Assembly: GCA_004369085.1 (NCBI GenBank)
Contig: ML210162.1
Span: forward strand, 124,001 to 188,000
Source of the DNA: Coprinopsis marcescibilis
Lineage: Eukaryota; Basidiomycota; Agaricomycetes; Agaricales; Psathyrellaceae
DNA length: 64,000 nt
Direction: 5' to 3'
Below are positions 22,665 to 33,421 of this stretch, in pieces (position 1 is the first letter of the stretch; every line of letters starts with the position of its first letter). Below the pieces are notes generated by a model that saw only the letters and a list, made by a program, of their open reading frames with translations, did not search any database and was not told the origin of the DNA. Position numbers and translations under genes: made by a program.

Positions 22665-23186
22665 ATGTCGTCGGCCCAGGAAGAACCTTCTCAAATCTCT
22701 CCACCACCTTCCAAATTACCAACACCAACTGGAAGCATCGTTCTCGATTCTCTCCAGGTCAGTTCTCTTGTTGTTTTGTATACTTGCCATGCTCATTCGG
22801 TCAACAGAGCGCGCGACATGTAACGGAGATTCCATGCGCTCGGAATAGCTTGTTGTACGGTATTGCTGGAGGGGCTGGGATTGGTTTTGTTAGGGCTCTC
22901 TCCTCAGGTTCGTCCAACATTTGCTAGCTCTTTGCATTCCCCAAAATTGACCTCTATCTCAGCTCCGATGGTTGCCGGTCATTGGGCAGTAGGAACCTTC
23001 GCGCTCATCTCTCTCGGTTCTTGGTACGTGACAAACGCGCTGTATTTCCAAGATGATACTGACAAATTCCATAGGCACATTTGCCAGAAACAAATCCGCG
23101 ACGAAAGGGCTAAAGTAGAGCAAATCATTTCATCTCTGCCGCCTCGGAAAGTGAAGAAAGACGACGACACAGGCAAACAGTCATGA
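22665..23186 (+). CDS. cox20: cytochrome c oxidase assembly protein COX20
   Basis: A mitochondrial inner-membrane chaperone that helps Cox2 mature. Four exons join to MSSAQEEPSQISPPP... then SARHVTEIPCARNSLLYGIA and GGAGIGFVRALSSAPMVAG, HWAVGTFALISLGSW|HICQKQIRDER, VEQIISSLPPRKVKKDDD. Two hydrophobic helices (LLYGIAGGAGIGFV and HWAVGTFALISLGSW) in a protein of about 118 residues fit the family. Introns use gtcagt, gttcgt and gtacgt donors. The start at 22665 is the first ATG of the frame. The family call rests on size, two helices and the conserved RN.LL.G/GSW context. Confidence 0.8.
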
Positions 23187-23267
23187 CCAAGGCTTCCAGC
23201 ACAAAGCCCTATCCAGTCCACCCTATAGCTCGAAATCTACCAGTGACGCTGCTGCGGCCGCAGTCGT

Positions 23268-24016
23268 TTAGTGATATTCGTTCTTCCACACCTCAGCGTC
23301 GTAGTTTTCCACCAGCTTGGGGTCATCCTTTGGGAGAATGAGGTTAGAACGTGCAGCCTCTGTATCAAGGCTGTCTAGTACGGACCTTGTACTTAACCTG
23401 GAATTGGGTGAATCCGTCCCGGAGAACAGCAACTTCTTGTTTATCCTCGTCCGGATACAATTTTTTCTTTGCCTCCTCGTAAATCTGATCATTATGTTAG
23501 TGACAACATACACTACCCAACTCAATCAAATCCCACTTACTCTCGCCGCCTTTGGACCTCTTTATCGCGACAGAACTCCAGTCAGGGTCTTTTCCGAATC
23601 ACGATAAGCGCAACAACCCACCTAACCTGCGAGAGGGCGCAGTGGAAGATGACCAAAGGAACGTCCTTGGTCTCCTTGACCAAGGCATCGACAGAAGTCA
23701 AGAACTCGTTCGAGGGTTCGTTCTTAGCACCGACGATATTGCCTCCAATGAAGTCGTCATCTCGCACATCGACGACGAGAAAATCTTTCTTCGCCTCCTT
23801 GCCCTCCGTCTTCATGATACCTGCGAGCTCCTGTCTCCACAGTTCTACTTGAGTTACCGCTACGATCCCCTGGGTTTTGGATGGCTTACATCTCCGTTTA
23901 TCCACTTCATCCTTCTGATAGCTGTTGGATGTAGACTTGATAAGCAACGAGCGACTTGATGCAAACCCCGCATAACTGAATTCGGAACGGTTAGTGGGTT
24001 TTTGTAATTGCGTCAT
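23268..24016 (-). CDS. CDC25-type rhodanese phosphatase (Ibp1 / arsenate reductase-like)
   Basis: A single rhodanese domain of the small CDC25 class, as in S. pombe Ibp1 and yeast Ych1/Arr2. The spliced core reads FLVVDVRDDDFIGGNIVGAK, then the CX5R active loop in IFHCALSQVRGPKAARIYEE. Next come VAVLRDGFTQFQVKYK and the C-terminus DDPKLVENYDAEVWKNEYH at 23268. The active-site loop is interrupted by an intron right after CALSQVR. Likely a protein phosphatase or arsenate reductase. The N-terminal 70 residues (from ATG 24016) are longer than usual and basic. They could be a mitochondrial presequence or contain an unrecognised intron. Confidence 0.8.
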
Positions 24017-24450
24017 TCTGAGCCGGACCGGATAATCTGCCGCAAAGTACTACATAGTCGCCTAGAGTACTAGTTGCTCGAAAGTTCTCGAAAGGCCAAA
24101 GAAGCTAGGAAGTGCAAAGCCAGAAACTGTTTCGCACATGATGCATGATATATGTTACAATCCAACGAATACACCAAGGGCTTGGTAGGTAATGAATGCG
24201 ACACTGCTTCGCCCGCTCTTCATATCATCGTGAGCGCATTCCGGCCCGCCCAACACAGATCAACCGCACGGAGTCTTGACATTACCGGGTTAGAACTACG
24301 ATATTCAGTACCGCAAGGGGTTGCTGCAATGGCACTTTGCACATTCTGTAGCACAATAGTTGAGGCGTGATTCCCGAAATGAGCTTTCGGGCTCAGCACC
24401 GCACGGCCGATTCCGTCTCGAAGTTGGAAGTCCTTCCCCTAAAAAGGCGG
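24017..24450. other. intergenic, no gene seen
   Basis: 434 bp between the rhodanese gene start and the stop of the next minus-strand gene. Nothing beyond short accidental frames. Confidence 0.4.
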
Positions 24451-25130
24451 TTAGGCACCTGGCGCGCGATACTTCATGGCCTCCAACTCCGCGACGCTGT
24501 GGTCCCCTTCGTCAATGGCTTCGAGAATAGTTTGTGCGACAAAGATTATCGCCGGTGTAATCAGCCACCAAACGGTAAGCTGCCATGGCTTGCGAAGGAA
24601 CAAGGCCAATGCCGGAGCGACAGCAGACGCTGCATACGTGATGTCGAGTGGAAGTGGTTTGGGTAGTTGAACGCTCCTCGAGAGGTATGCCTGTGGTCGA
24701 GAGAGGAGGCATAGATTTCCATGAATACCGATAGATAGTAGCGTTAGGATTGTTGACAGAGGTAGTGGGGAGGGCCGTGGACCGTCAAGTGGGAAGATAG
24801 ATAGGAACGGAGAATCTTTGCTTGAGTTAAAGAGGTATATCAGTTGTCTGCAAGGAAGGGCATCAGAAGAGATTGTAGCCATTTTTTGAATGTCATTACA
24901 CTAGTACTGATAGCCCCAGGATCGCCCGCAAAAGCAAGCGATGGAGTGCATTTGAACCGGCATTCTGTTCCTTCAGATCGTTGATGAGTTCCTCTTGTTC
25001 TGTATGATTTCAGAGTCAATAGCATGTCTAGCAAGACACAGTTGACCTTGCCTTGTTCATCTAATATGAGTTCGTCTTCTTCGTCGCCTTCTTTAGCCTT
25101 GAAGGTAGCACGTCTGCGGAGGGTATCCAT
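24451..25130 (-). CDS. small multi-pass membrane protein, unknown function
   Basis: Three exons join in frame to about 190 residues: MDTLRRRATFKAKEGDEEDE, an acidic-basic cytosolic head, KELINDLKEQNAGSNALHR, then hydrophobic segments. Helices include LLLRAILGLSVLVQLIYLF, STILTLLSIGIHGNLCLL, ITYAASAVAPALALFL and LTVWWLITPAIIFVAQTI. It ends VAELEAMKYRAPGA. The introns are about 24992-25046 and 24848-24899; the second joins what otherwise look like two separate small frames. The first intron could instead use a GC donor at the same spot, giving DEQEQEELIN. I do not recognise the family; an organelle or ER membrane protein seems likely. Start is only 169 bp from divergent RIO1. Confidence 0.7.
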
Positions 25131-25299
25131 GTGGTTGCAGGTGACGCAGTGGACAAAGTGCTTGGCGAGGGCTCCTCTGATGATGTGAAATGATCCGGAT
25201 CTCACGGATCAGCAAATCTTATCGCACAGCCACGCGAAGGTTAGTGATGAAAACGCATCGGGACACAGCTTGAACGTTCCTCCCACTTTGCAGCAAAAT

Positions 25300-27364
25300 A
25301 TGGCGTCTGTCGTACCAGACGCTGGTCAGTTCGACGACGCAGAAGTCGACGTTCGAGGCAATGTCGCCTATATTGACACCGTGGACTCCAATGCTCCCAT
25401 TGGCGGCGCAATCCAAGAGCCATGGCCATCGTCTTCAGAGGATGAAGCTGATGAGGACAGTTTACTCGACGAAGACGAATTCTTCAATCAGACTAGGGTA
25501 GAGGATGAGGACTGGGAGAATGCAGAACGAGGTATGTATGTATCGTTAGCGATTATGTGGTTGATGCATCTAACGGTGGTTAATTTCAGATTTCACAAAA
25601 CAGTACAACCGGCTACGACAACATGTCGCTGTAAAAACCGGAAATGCTCATGGAACCACCTCCTCGATAAATCAAGCAGCTTCTGTCGCCACTCTGCCTG
25701 CTGTTAACATTCCTAAAGCTCAGAAAGCGGCAAAGACTTCCAATGCTTCCAATGCTGCGCCTACGGCCACTACCAAAGACCGTACAACCAGTCAGCTCGA
25801 AGCCTATGCACAGAAATACACATCTCGTATTTCCCAGATCGATACACCATACCTCATGGGTGCTGGTGTCAACAGGAAAGGTCCTAGTGCTCATGCCAAC
25901 GTGAAGGATAAGAGCGATAGGGCTACTAGTGAGCAAGTGCTCGATCCTAGGACGAGATTGATTCTATTCAAGATGATCGGGAGAGGACTTATCGATGTAG
26001 TCAACGGCTGTGTTAGCACAGGCAAAGAGGTATGTCGCTCTCGCTATGATCGTACAATGTCTACCTGCTTAATCCACACCATTATTAGGCCAATGTCTAC
26101 CACGCAGTCACACCCGAGAAAGTACACCTTGCAATCAAAATCTACAAAACTTCGATCCTCGTCTTCAAGGACCGCTCCAAGTACGTTACAGGAGAGTTCC
26201 GGTTCCGTCGAGGATACTCACGGAATCCACGCAAGATGGTCCGGTTGTGGGCAGAGAAGGAGATGCGAAATTTGAAGCGACTGCGCGCTGCTGGTATAGA
26301 GTGTCCAGAGCCTATGGAGGTTAGAGAAAATGTTCTGGTCATGACTTTGATCGGCGAAGAGGGTTGGTAGGTCCACTCTTTGGCTTCCATACACATGGGA
26401 GCTAATATACTTCAAGGGCATCTCCTAGATTAAAGGACGCCAACCTGACCAGCGAACAGCTGACGCCATTATATGCGGATCTCTTATCCACTGTCAGGAC
26501 TATCTACCACACCTGCCATCTCGTCCACGCCGATCTTTCCGAGTACAACATCCTGTACCATCAAGAACGACTCGTCATAATCGATGTTTCACAAAGCGTG
26601 GAACACGACCACCCTTCCGCGTTTGACTTCTTGCGCAGCGATCTACGCAACGTGGAAGAGTTTTTCGCTCGGGGAGGCGTCCAGACCTTGGGGATCAGAA
26701 AATCCTTTGAGTTTGTTACAAAAGACAAAGTCACTGATCACGACGGGCAGACGGAGAAAGAAGTGGTTGAGAAATGGTTGGCTGAGCGAGAGCTTTGTGC
26801 GGATCATGACGACGACGACGAAGAGGAAATGCAGGGTGGCCAAGACGGACGGAGAGAGGACGCCGCTCATGAAGATGAAGTATTCATGCGTTCATTTATC
26901 CCCAGAACTTTGAATGAGGTGTACGATCCCGAACGGGATGTGGACAGGCTAACTCGTGGGGAGGGCAAGCGATTGATTTACGCCGAGACGATTGGGGTTG
27001 TTGGCTTGTCGGAGGTGCCAGGCGACGATAAAGTACCCGTTATTAAACATGGAATACCGGAACAGAAACATCTGGACGAGATCAGGGACGACGGAGATGA
27101 AGAAAGCGATGATGATGAGGATGATGAAGATGATGAAGATGAAGACGGCGAAGGAAAATTCGGGCAAAAGGCGCCACGAGGGCATCGGCATGAAGACAAG
27201 GATGTCAAAAAGGTGAAGCTTTTCCTCATTTTCGTGGAGCATCTATTGATTTATATTCTCAGGAACGTAAAAAGGCCGTCAAGGCGGAGGCTAAGGAGAA
27301 GCGGAAGAACAAAATACCCAAAGCAGAGAAGAAACGGTTAATAAAAAAGACTGCTAGAACGTAA
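25300..27364 (+). CDS. rio1: RIO1 atypical protein kinase
   Basis: A serine kinase/ATPase needed for the last step of 40S ribosome maturation. The protein starts [20 protein letters not shown]. The kinase core has the nucleotide loop VSTGKEANVYHA, the lysine in LAIKIYKTS, the catalytic [10 protein letters not shown] and metal-binding [15 protein letters not shown]1-specific [20 protein letters not shown] is also present. The C-terminus is very acidic ([19 protein letters not shown]) and then lysine-rich, ending [11 protein letters not shown] at 27364, as in fungal orthologues. Six or so introns are clear. It shares a compact bidirectional promoter with the membrane-protein gene on the minus strand. 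Confidence 0.95.
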
Positions 27365-27937
27365 CGAACCTCTTTTGTTCCCTATCGTTCATACAGCGAT
27401 AATGGGTTTGTTCGATTTGAATGCATCGGCTGTAGCTAGGCTGAAGGATGCCATCAGGACCCCAAAGCTGACATTGCTACTAATAGCACCTTTAGTCAAG
27501 ATCGTTTCACTTCTGTTCCTTTATGTTATGGTTTTCGCTATTTACGAGCATCTTTAAGCAAGCGTTCCTCCATTCTGTTTATATGTTTTACACTGGTTTT
27601 GCTCTGTTTCGCGGGAACATTCCTCGATTCTATATCCGGTGAGTAGCATCTCAGTGTGGCGCACAGGTTACAATTTATTGACTCTTCCTCTGATAATCGA
27701 CTGACATCGGGAAGCAATTTGACAGGCACTAGTAATAATACGGCCCTTATTCGCACCCCCAAGTTGAAGTGGCGGCCATATTCCCGGGAAAGTCTCGTCG
27801 ATACATCCGAACAGGAATATAAGTAACCTGAAAGTAAGTGCATTTGGAATGTTAGCCGTGTGCAAATTTCCTCCCTCTATCACGCTCTCACTACATGCTC
27901 GAGACCCTCTCTGCTTCTCAACGAACGAGTGCACACA
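27365..27937. other. intergenic, no gene seen
   Basis: 573 bp between RIO1 and an F-box gene. Small open frames on both strands carry no recognisable motif. Confidence 0.4.
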
Positions 27938-29321
27938 ATGTACACGTATTGGGCAGCCCGAGATTTGCCTCAAGAAATCATAACTCTCATTATGGACTTT
28001 GTCTGGCCACACACACCGGACATGGACCCCCATAATGGCAGAGAGATTGGCCCGTACTCCCTCGTCTGCAAATCGTTCTACTTTGAAACTAGAAGGCGGC
28101 TATTCAAAACCCTCGACTTTCGGGACGACGATTCCAGAATTTGGCCGCCTCGCCAATCAAGATCTGCAAGAAGACTATCCAGTTTTCAGGAGCTTCTCCA
28201 AGACAGCCCCCATCTTACTGGATACGTGCATTCAATCACGCTTCGCCTCTCATGCGACCCTCGTTTCCGAGTCGCTGCCATTATTGAGCGCGATTACAGG
28301 GATCTACCGTTCCTCGTGGGATTGCTTCAAGGACTCAGGCTCTTCGAGTGCACGAGCACCCAGAAAGTCGAGTGGCAAGATCTCGATGACGACATACGCG
28401 CAGCTGTTTTAACAGCAACTGCACTTCCAGCCATGGAGAGCATCCGTCTCTCCAGATTCCTTGGCCTTCCAGCGTCTGCATTGGAATTGAAGACGCCAGA
28501 AATCTCGGTGCAACTCGTTGATTCGTACGTTGCACCAGATCCGCAGAAACGCTTTGCGATGCCATGCGAACGGATGCCTCGAAATTTTGTGAAGCGTTTG
28601 CACCTGGAGCATTCCGACGTGAGCAACTTGTTGTTGCGAAACCAGTTGGCGCTCAGCTACCTGCGTTTCCTTCACGCCCAGCTGATTGATACATCGAAAA
28701 CTCAGCAACTTATCGACGGAGCGAGGCTGACACTGGAAGAGTTCAGTTGTCGAGGGAAAGCGATGAGCCGTACGTGCTTTGTTATTTCACCCGCAACGTA
28801 CACGTTTCTCACTTGTTGTAGTCGCAGCCCGTGGGCCCGAGCACCCAGCTGGAGTCGGCCCCTTTTCATTTAGAGGATGCTGTTCGCTGAAAGTGTGGCG
28901 TGCAGACTACCTCACGTATAGAGGCAACGTAACCGAGTTCACGGAGAACATCTTATCCAGTCTCGCGACTTTGCGCCATAACCCCTTGGATGAGCTCAAT
29001 CTGACTTTGGGGTTCTCCACACCAAAGGACATGATTGTATGCATGGCTTCCCCATTGTGGCAACTACTCGACGCGGAATACGCGAATTTTCACGCGTTTC
29101 ATCGAGTCACCCTGAATCTGGATACCTCCCCCAACAGGTGTCGGTTATCGAAGACCCTTACCCCGCTGCCATTAGAAAGGTCGAGATATGATGGATTGGA
29201 ATTGTGCGATACGAAGAAATTAATTCAGCATCTGAAAACAGCAATGCCTCAGATTGTTGCTTCCAAGGCTCTTTCGTTGAACATGATGGTTGACAGGATG
29301 GGACCCTTGTGTTTAACTTGA
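27938..29321 (+). CDS. F-box-like protein
   Basis: Starts MYTYWAARDLPQEIITLIMD, an F-box-like opening, then YSLVCKSFYFETRRRLFKTL. The remainder has the layered Leu/Ile pattern of agaric F-box/LRR proteins (NFVKRLHLEHSDVSNLLL, LSYLRFLHAQLIDTSK, HNPLDELNLTLGFS). One intron (donor gtacgt after AMSC, acceptor tgtag) joins the two open frames, reading AMSLAARGPEHPAG, and the protein ends GPLCLT. Probably the substrate adaptor of an SCF ubiquitin ligase; target unknown. Convergent with the NACHT-ankyrin gene, 124 bp apart. Confidence 0.75.
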
Positions 29322-29445
29322 CATTGAGCCTGATTGTCCATATCATGTATACATAACATCAACTTCCGACCACAAATTGCAATGCATCAGATACTATGAA
29401 AGGATCCTATCTATGAGGACACACATGGCTTTGATCATGCATACT

Positions 29446-32400
29446 TCAAATACCAAGTGCACGGAGAAGGTCAACTACCTCCTGATATCCCCTGTCCCGG
29501 GCCCACTGAAACGCTGTACGGCCTTCCGAGTCCGTCGCATTCACATCGATCTTGTCTGCGAGGAGCAGCGCATCTACTACGACAGACCGGCCTTCTCGAG
29601 CAGCATGGATGAGGGCTGTCCCTCTTTTCGATGATTTTCCAGCGTTAACGTCAATTCCTTCAGTTCCGAGAAGAGTTTCCACGACGGCAAAATGACCCTG
29701 AGCTGGCCATTCGTAAGGTAGTGGGGTTGTGGGCCGCTCGAAGGCATCAATGCTACTCCGACGCCCCGCTGACGCTTTCGTCAATGCAGTGTGGCCATCC
29801 AAATTGGCCTTGTTGACATCTATGCTCCTGACCCGGAGCAACGTCGTCACAACGTCGAGATGGCCTTGTTGAGCGGCCAGGGTCAGAGCTCCGTACTTCC
29901 CGCCGTTGACATCAATTCGTGGATGATTGAGCAACACCTCGAGTGTCTGCAAGTCTCCGTGGTACGCTGCCCATTCTAGCGCGGTGTAATTGTCGGGGCC
30001 TTCCTTGTTAACATCGATATTTGGACATGCGAGGAGAGCTTCTACACCCCATTTGATCTTGAGTTTAGCGGCCAACGACAGGGTGGCTTCCGCGCCAGCA
30101 TTGGCATCGATGCCCGGAACGTCCAGCAAGACCTGGAATGGCCTTGGAGTAGGGCGCCATGCGCGCACCATGTTCAGCACCTTGGTCAAAGTTGTTTCGC
30201 TAGAATCATCTGTCGCGTTGACATCTAAGCCAGGAGCTTTGCACAAGAGACGCAGAATGTCTTCGTAGCCGTGATAAGCAGCTAGAAGTAGTGCTGACTG
30301 GCCATCACCGACTGACATTGCTGTATGGTCGGCCTCCGTCTTTGGATTGGCCTCGGTGTGTCCGAAAGAAAGCAGGCGGCGCACGATATCGACCTGACCC
30401 TTCCCTACAGCCATAATGAGAGCTGTCTTCCCGGTGGTATCTCTGGTATGGACATCTATCCCTGTTGCTGAGAGTAGTACATTTGCCATAATGTAGTGAG
30501 AGTCCTTGATTGCGAGCATTAGGGGCGTCGTCCCATTCTCCGTAGATGCGTTGATGGCGAGAGTTTTATTTGATGATTTCCCGACAACCTGTTCATGAAC
30601 TCCCGAGTTCAAAGGAGCAAGGTACTCCTCAACGTCGTGCGCGACAGCTACGTGCATATCTCCCCCTAGTTCACCATCGATAGGATATCGCTGGCACTGT
30701 CGAACGAAGGCCAACACATCCTTTGGGAAGGGCGAACATTGGCGTGCGTGTTTGGCCCAGTTTTCGTAAGCATACCGAAGCATCTGATCCTTCGCACATA
30801 GCTTGTAAATCGTTTCCTCGACCGGTTGGCCCGGGAAGTCGTGAAATTTATATTGCAGGAGGCGTACAGTGCACACAGATGCAATGATTGAGTGTGGATT
30901 GCAAGACCAGTGATCAGCCAGGTAGGATTGAAGGTAGTCCCGAGCCGTAAAGTCTGTATGAGTGTCATGTTAGATAGAGGTAGGATTTTTATGGCAGACT
31001 AGTACTTACGGACGAGGCGAACTGTCTCAGAGAGCCCCCTTTCCACGATTATCAGCCCGCAGCATGAGGATACGAGGAATTCTTGATCCACTAAGCGCTC
31101 AACATCAAATTCGTAAGTGTGCGGATCCACCGCAATCCCAAGTCGGACTTCATCGACTAGCAGAGGCCTTGAGGCGCAGACCACCCAAGTCAAGGCAAGC
31201 TTTACAAGGTCTGCATGGGCATTGCGTTCAATTCTTCCCATGGTGGCTTCGTACGTGGCGTTTATACCCGCTGGAAGGCGATCCAAGCAGTCGCGCAAAG
31301 CCTTGATGCTGGGACACCCTGAGGCTTGGAGCAATTCCATTTGAAGCGAGGCGAGAAGAAACCTGACAGTGTCTACGTTAGCATATTTCCAGACAAACCT
31401 GCAGCGTTTACTCACATTCCAGACGACTTCTCCATTATCTTGGCCACAACCTCCCCCTTCAAGTTTCCGTTTTGCCGAAGCAGTCTACGGAGCGTTGGGA
31501 TGCGATCGATTTTCTCCTCGACCAAAACAGCAATATCAGCATCGGATGCTGCTATGTTGAAGAATACCGCGCCAGGTACTTGATCCTTCAACAAATCCAG
31601 TGGGCGAGACGTGAGGAGGAAACGGATTGGGAGGGATTCCAGCGTTTCGATCAAGTCGAATTGCACGTCGACGGATGCTTCATCAAGGCCATCTAGGACA
31701 AAGAACGAGGAGCTGAAGAGACCGGAGGTTGCAATTTCTAATAAAACGGTGATCAGATCACCTTGGTCCGGCTGTGTCTGCTCCAAATTGTGCCGCTCGT
31801 ACAGAGCCTGCACAAATGGAAGAACGGAGGGATACCGCTCGAGTATCTGACGAAGGAGTGCGGCGAGGATAGTCGTGATAGGGATGCGTTCCGTGTATCG
31901 ACAGTACGCAAAAGCGACGCACACACTTTGATTGTGCTTCGAAATCTCCTGGAGGTGTTCAATGACGAGAGATCTACTGGAACATCAGTAACTTCCTAGA
32001 GCATTAGTTAATTTCGATCGAACATACGCGATAACGGTCTTTCCAGCGCCTGCTGTAGAGGCGAATATATGAGACAAAATTTTATGGCGGTAAAAGCTCC
32101 AACGCACGCATCCCAGTTCCCCACAGAATGCGGGGACCTCCTTCACTTCCCCGTACCCAGGCTTTCAATACTTCCTTCTCTAGGACCCAGTACCCAGTTT
32201 TTGGGGTTCTTTTTCGCGCATTTCCTTCTGAATGTCACGGAAGTTGATATCTGCAAGCCAGTTCGCAAGCTTTCCGACGTCATTTGGGTCGGCTGAATAA
32301 ATGTCAAGAGTGCAGTTGAAACCGTAGATAAGAAGCACTCACTACACTTCAAATGCTCGATCTGAACACTGTAATGGTGGTTGTTTACGATATTGTCCCT

Positions 32401-32849
32401 TCCAATGGCATTCAATGTGCTATTGTTAAACGCAGTTCCTTGGGAATCTTGCAGCATATCTACGCCTGCAGGGGCGGGATAGGACTGAACATTGGCACCT
32501 GTGGGGGACACCGTCGGCAAGTGTACCGCAAGTTCTTTGACGACACCCTCTTCCCTGGTTGGCATCGAGGCGTTGTCATAATCACCACTGGCCCTGCGAA
32601 AATCTGGGTCATCTCCTCTGTCCTCAGTCGACGCATTGCGATAGTCGCCTGAGGGTTCCAAGTCATCGATACCCTCGTTGGCCTGCAGCCTTTGGCCTGG
32701 TGCATCTGCCTATGATTCCAGTTAAGTGTTGCACATACAGCCTGTAAAGATAACCTTATCAAACCTTTGACTGCCATAAACCCATAACAAAGCTCTACAG
32801 AACAGGAACCTGCCGAGCTGGATGATATACATACAGTGGTGACAGCCAT
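29446..32849 (-). CDS. NACHT-ankyrin (NLR-like STAND) protein
   Basis: A signal-transduction ATPase of the type expanded in agarics and linked to non-self recognition. The N-terminus (from ATG 32849) is disordered with the motif NAIGRDNIVNNHHYSVQIE. The NACHT domain has a Walker A in FASTAGAGKTVIASLVIEHL, Walker B in SSFFVLDGLDEASVD and a sensor region LPIRFLLTSRPLDLL. A helical STAND region follows (CLDRLPAGINATYEATMGRI, then VVCASRPLLVDEVRLGIAVD). About nine C-terminal ankyrin repeats carry the recurring GHLDVVTTLLRVRSIDVNKA and EGRTAFQWARDRGYQEVVDL patterns. Several introns are needed; the first exon boundary (near 32700-32835) is uncertain. Confidence 0.82.
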
Positions 32850-33421
32850 GTGACAGAACAGTCTTATACTCCGCCTTCATGCCCCAAGTTCAGAAGGTTA
32901 TAAGCTTTCTTGATGATGGTAAAAGCCGAGCATATTCAGCTTTTTCACGGCCGTTTGACGTGGTTGGAGGCAAGCTCGGGGCAGTGACTGTAAAGTGGCG
33001 GGCGGCGGCCATTACCAGATTCAGAAGCCGCCGTCAGTAGATCAGATTTGCTTTGCTTCCGACTTCGTGATTCGCATTGGGTTCTTATCCAGACATACTC
33101 CCACCACCTCGCCCAAATACTTCTATGTAGCAACGTCTCTACATGGTCTGCAGCTGAGGCTGACGTATCATCGATGCGAGAACTATGCAACTTCCATCTG
33201 AAGCCGCTTCGTTGGCTTTCTAACGGTTTAATTTACTATAGAAGGTAAGCAAACGCTCCACAATTGAACGCAGACATTTGGATACTTGCCGTTGAGAACA
33301 GCGAATCCTACCAAATGGCAGCTGGAAGCAAGAAAGGGTTATGGATATGTATGGGAAAGCCAAAGAGACAAGATTAGCGAAGCTATAAAAGAGGGGAAAC
33401 TGGTTACAAAACTCACCTGAG
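32850..33421. other. divergent promoter region
   Basis: 572 bp between the NACHT-ankyrin start (minus) and the carboxylesterase start (plus). No gene or repeat recognised. Confidence 0.4.

Noticed and set aside
24840..25205. Separate small gene upstream of the 24451-24882 frame
   Set aside because: The two frames join through introns with good donors and acceptors into one coherent membrane protein, so they are treated as one gene.
26949..27242. Minus-strand open frames with poly-Ser/Ile runs inside RIO1
   Set aside because: They are the antisense shadow of the Asp/Glu-rich repeat coding for the acidic tail of RIO1.
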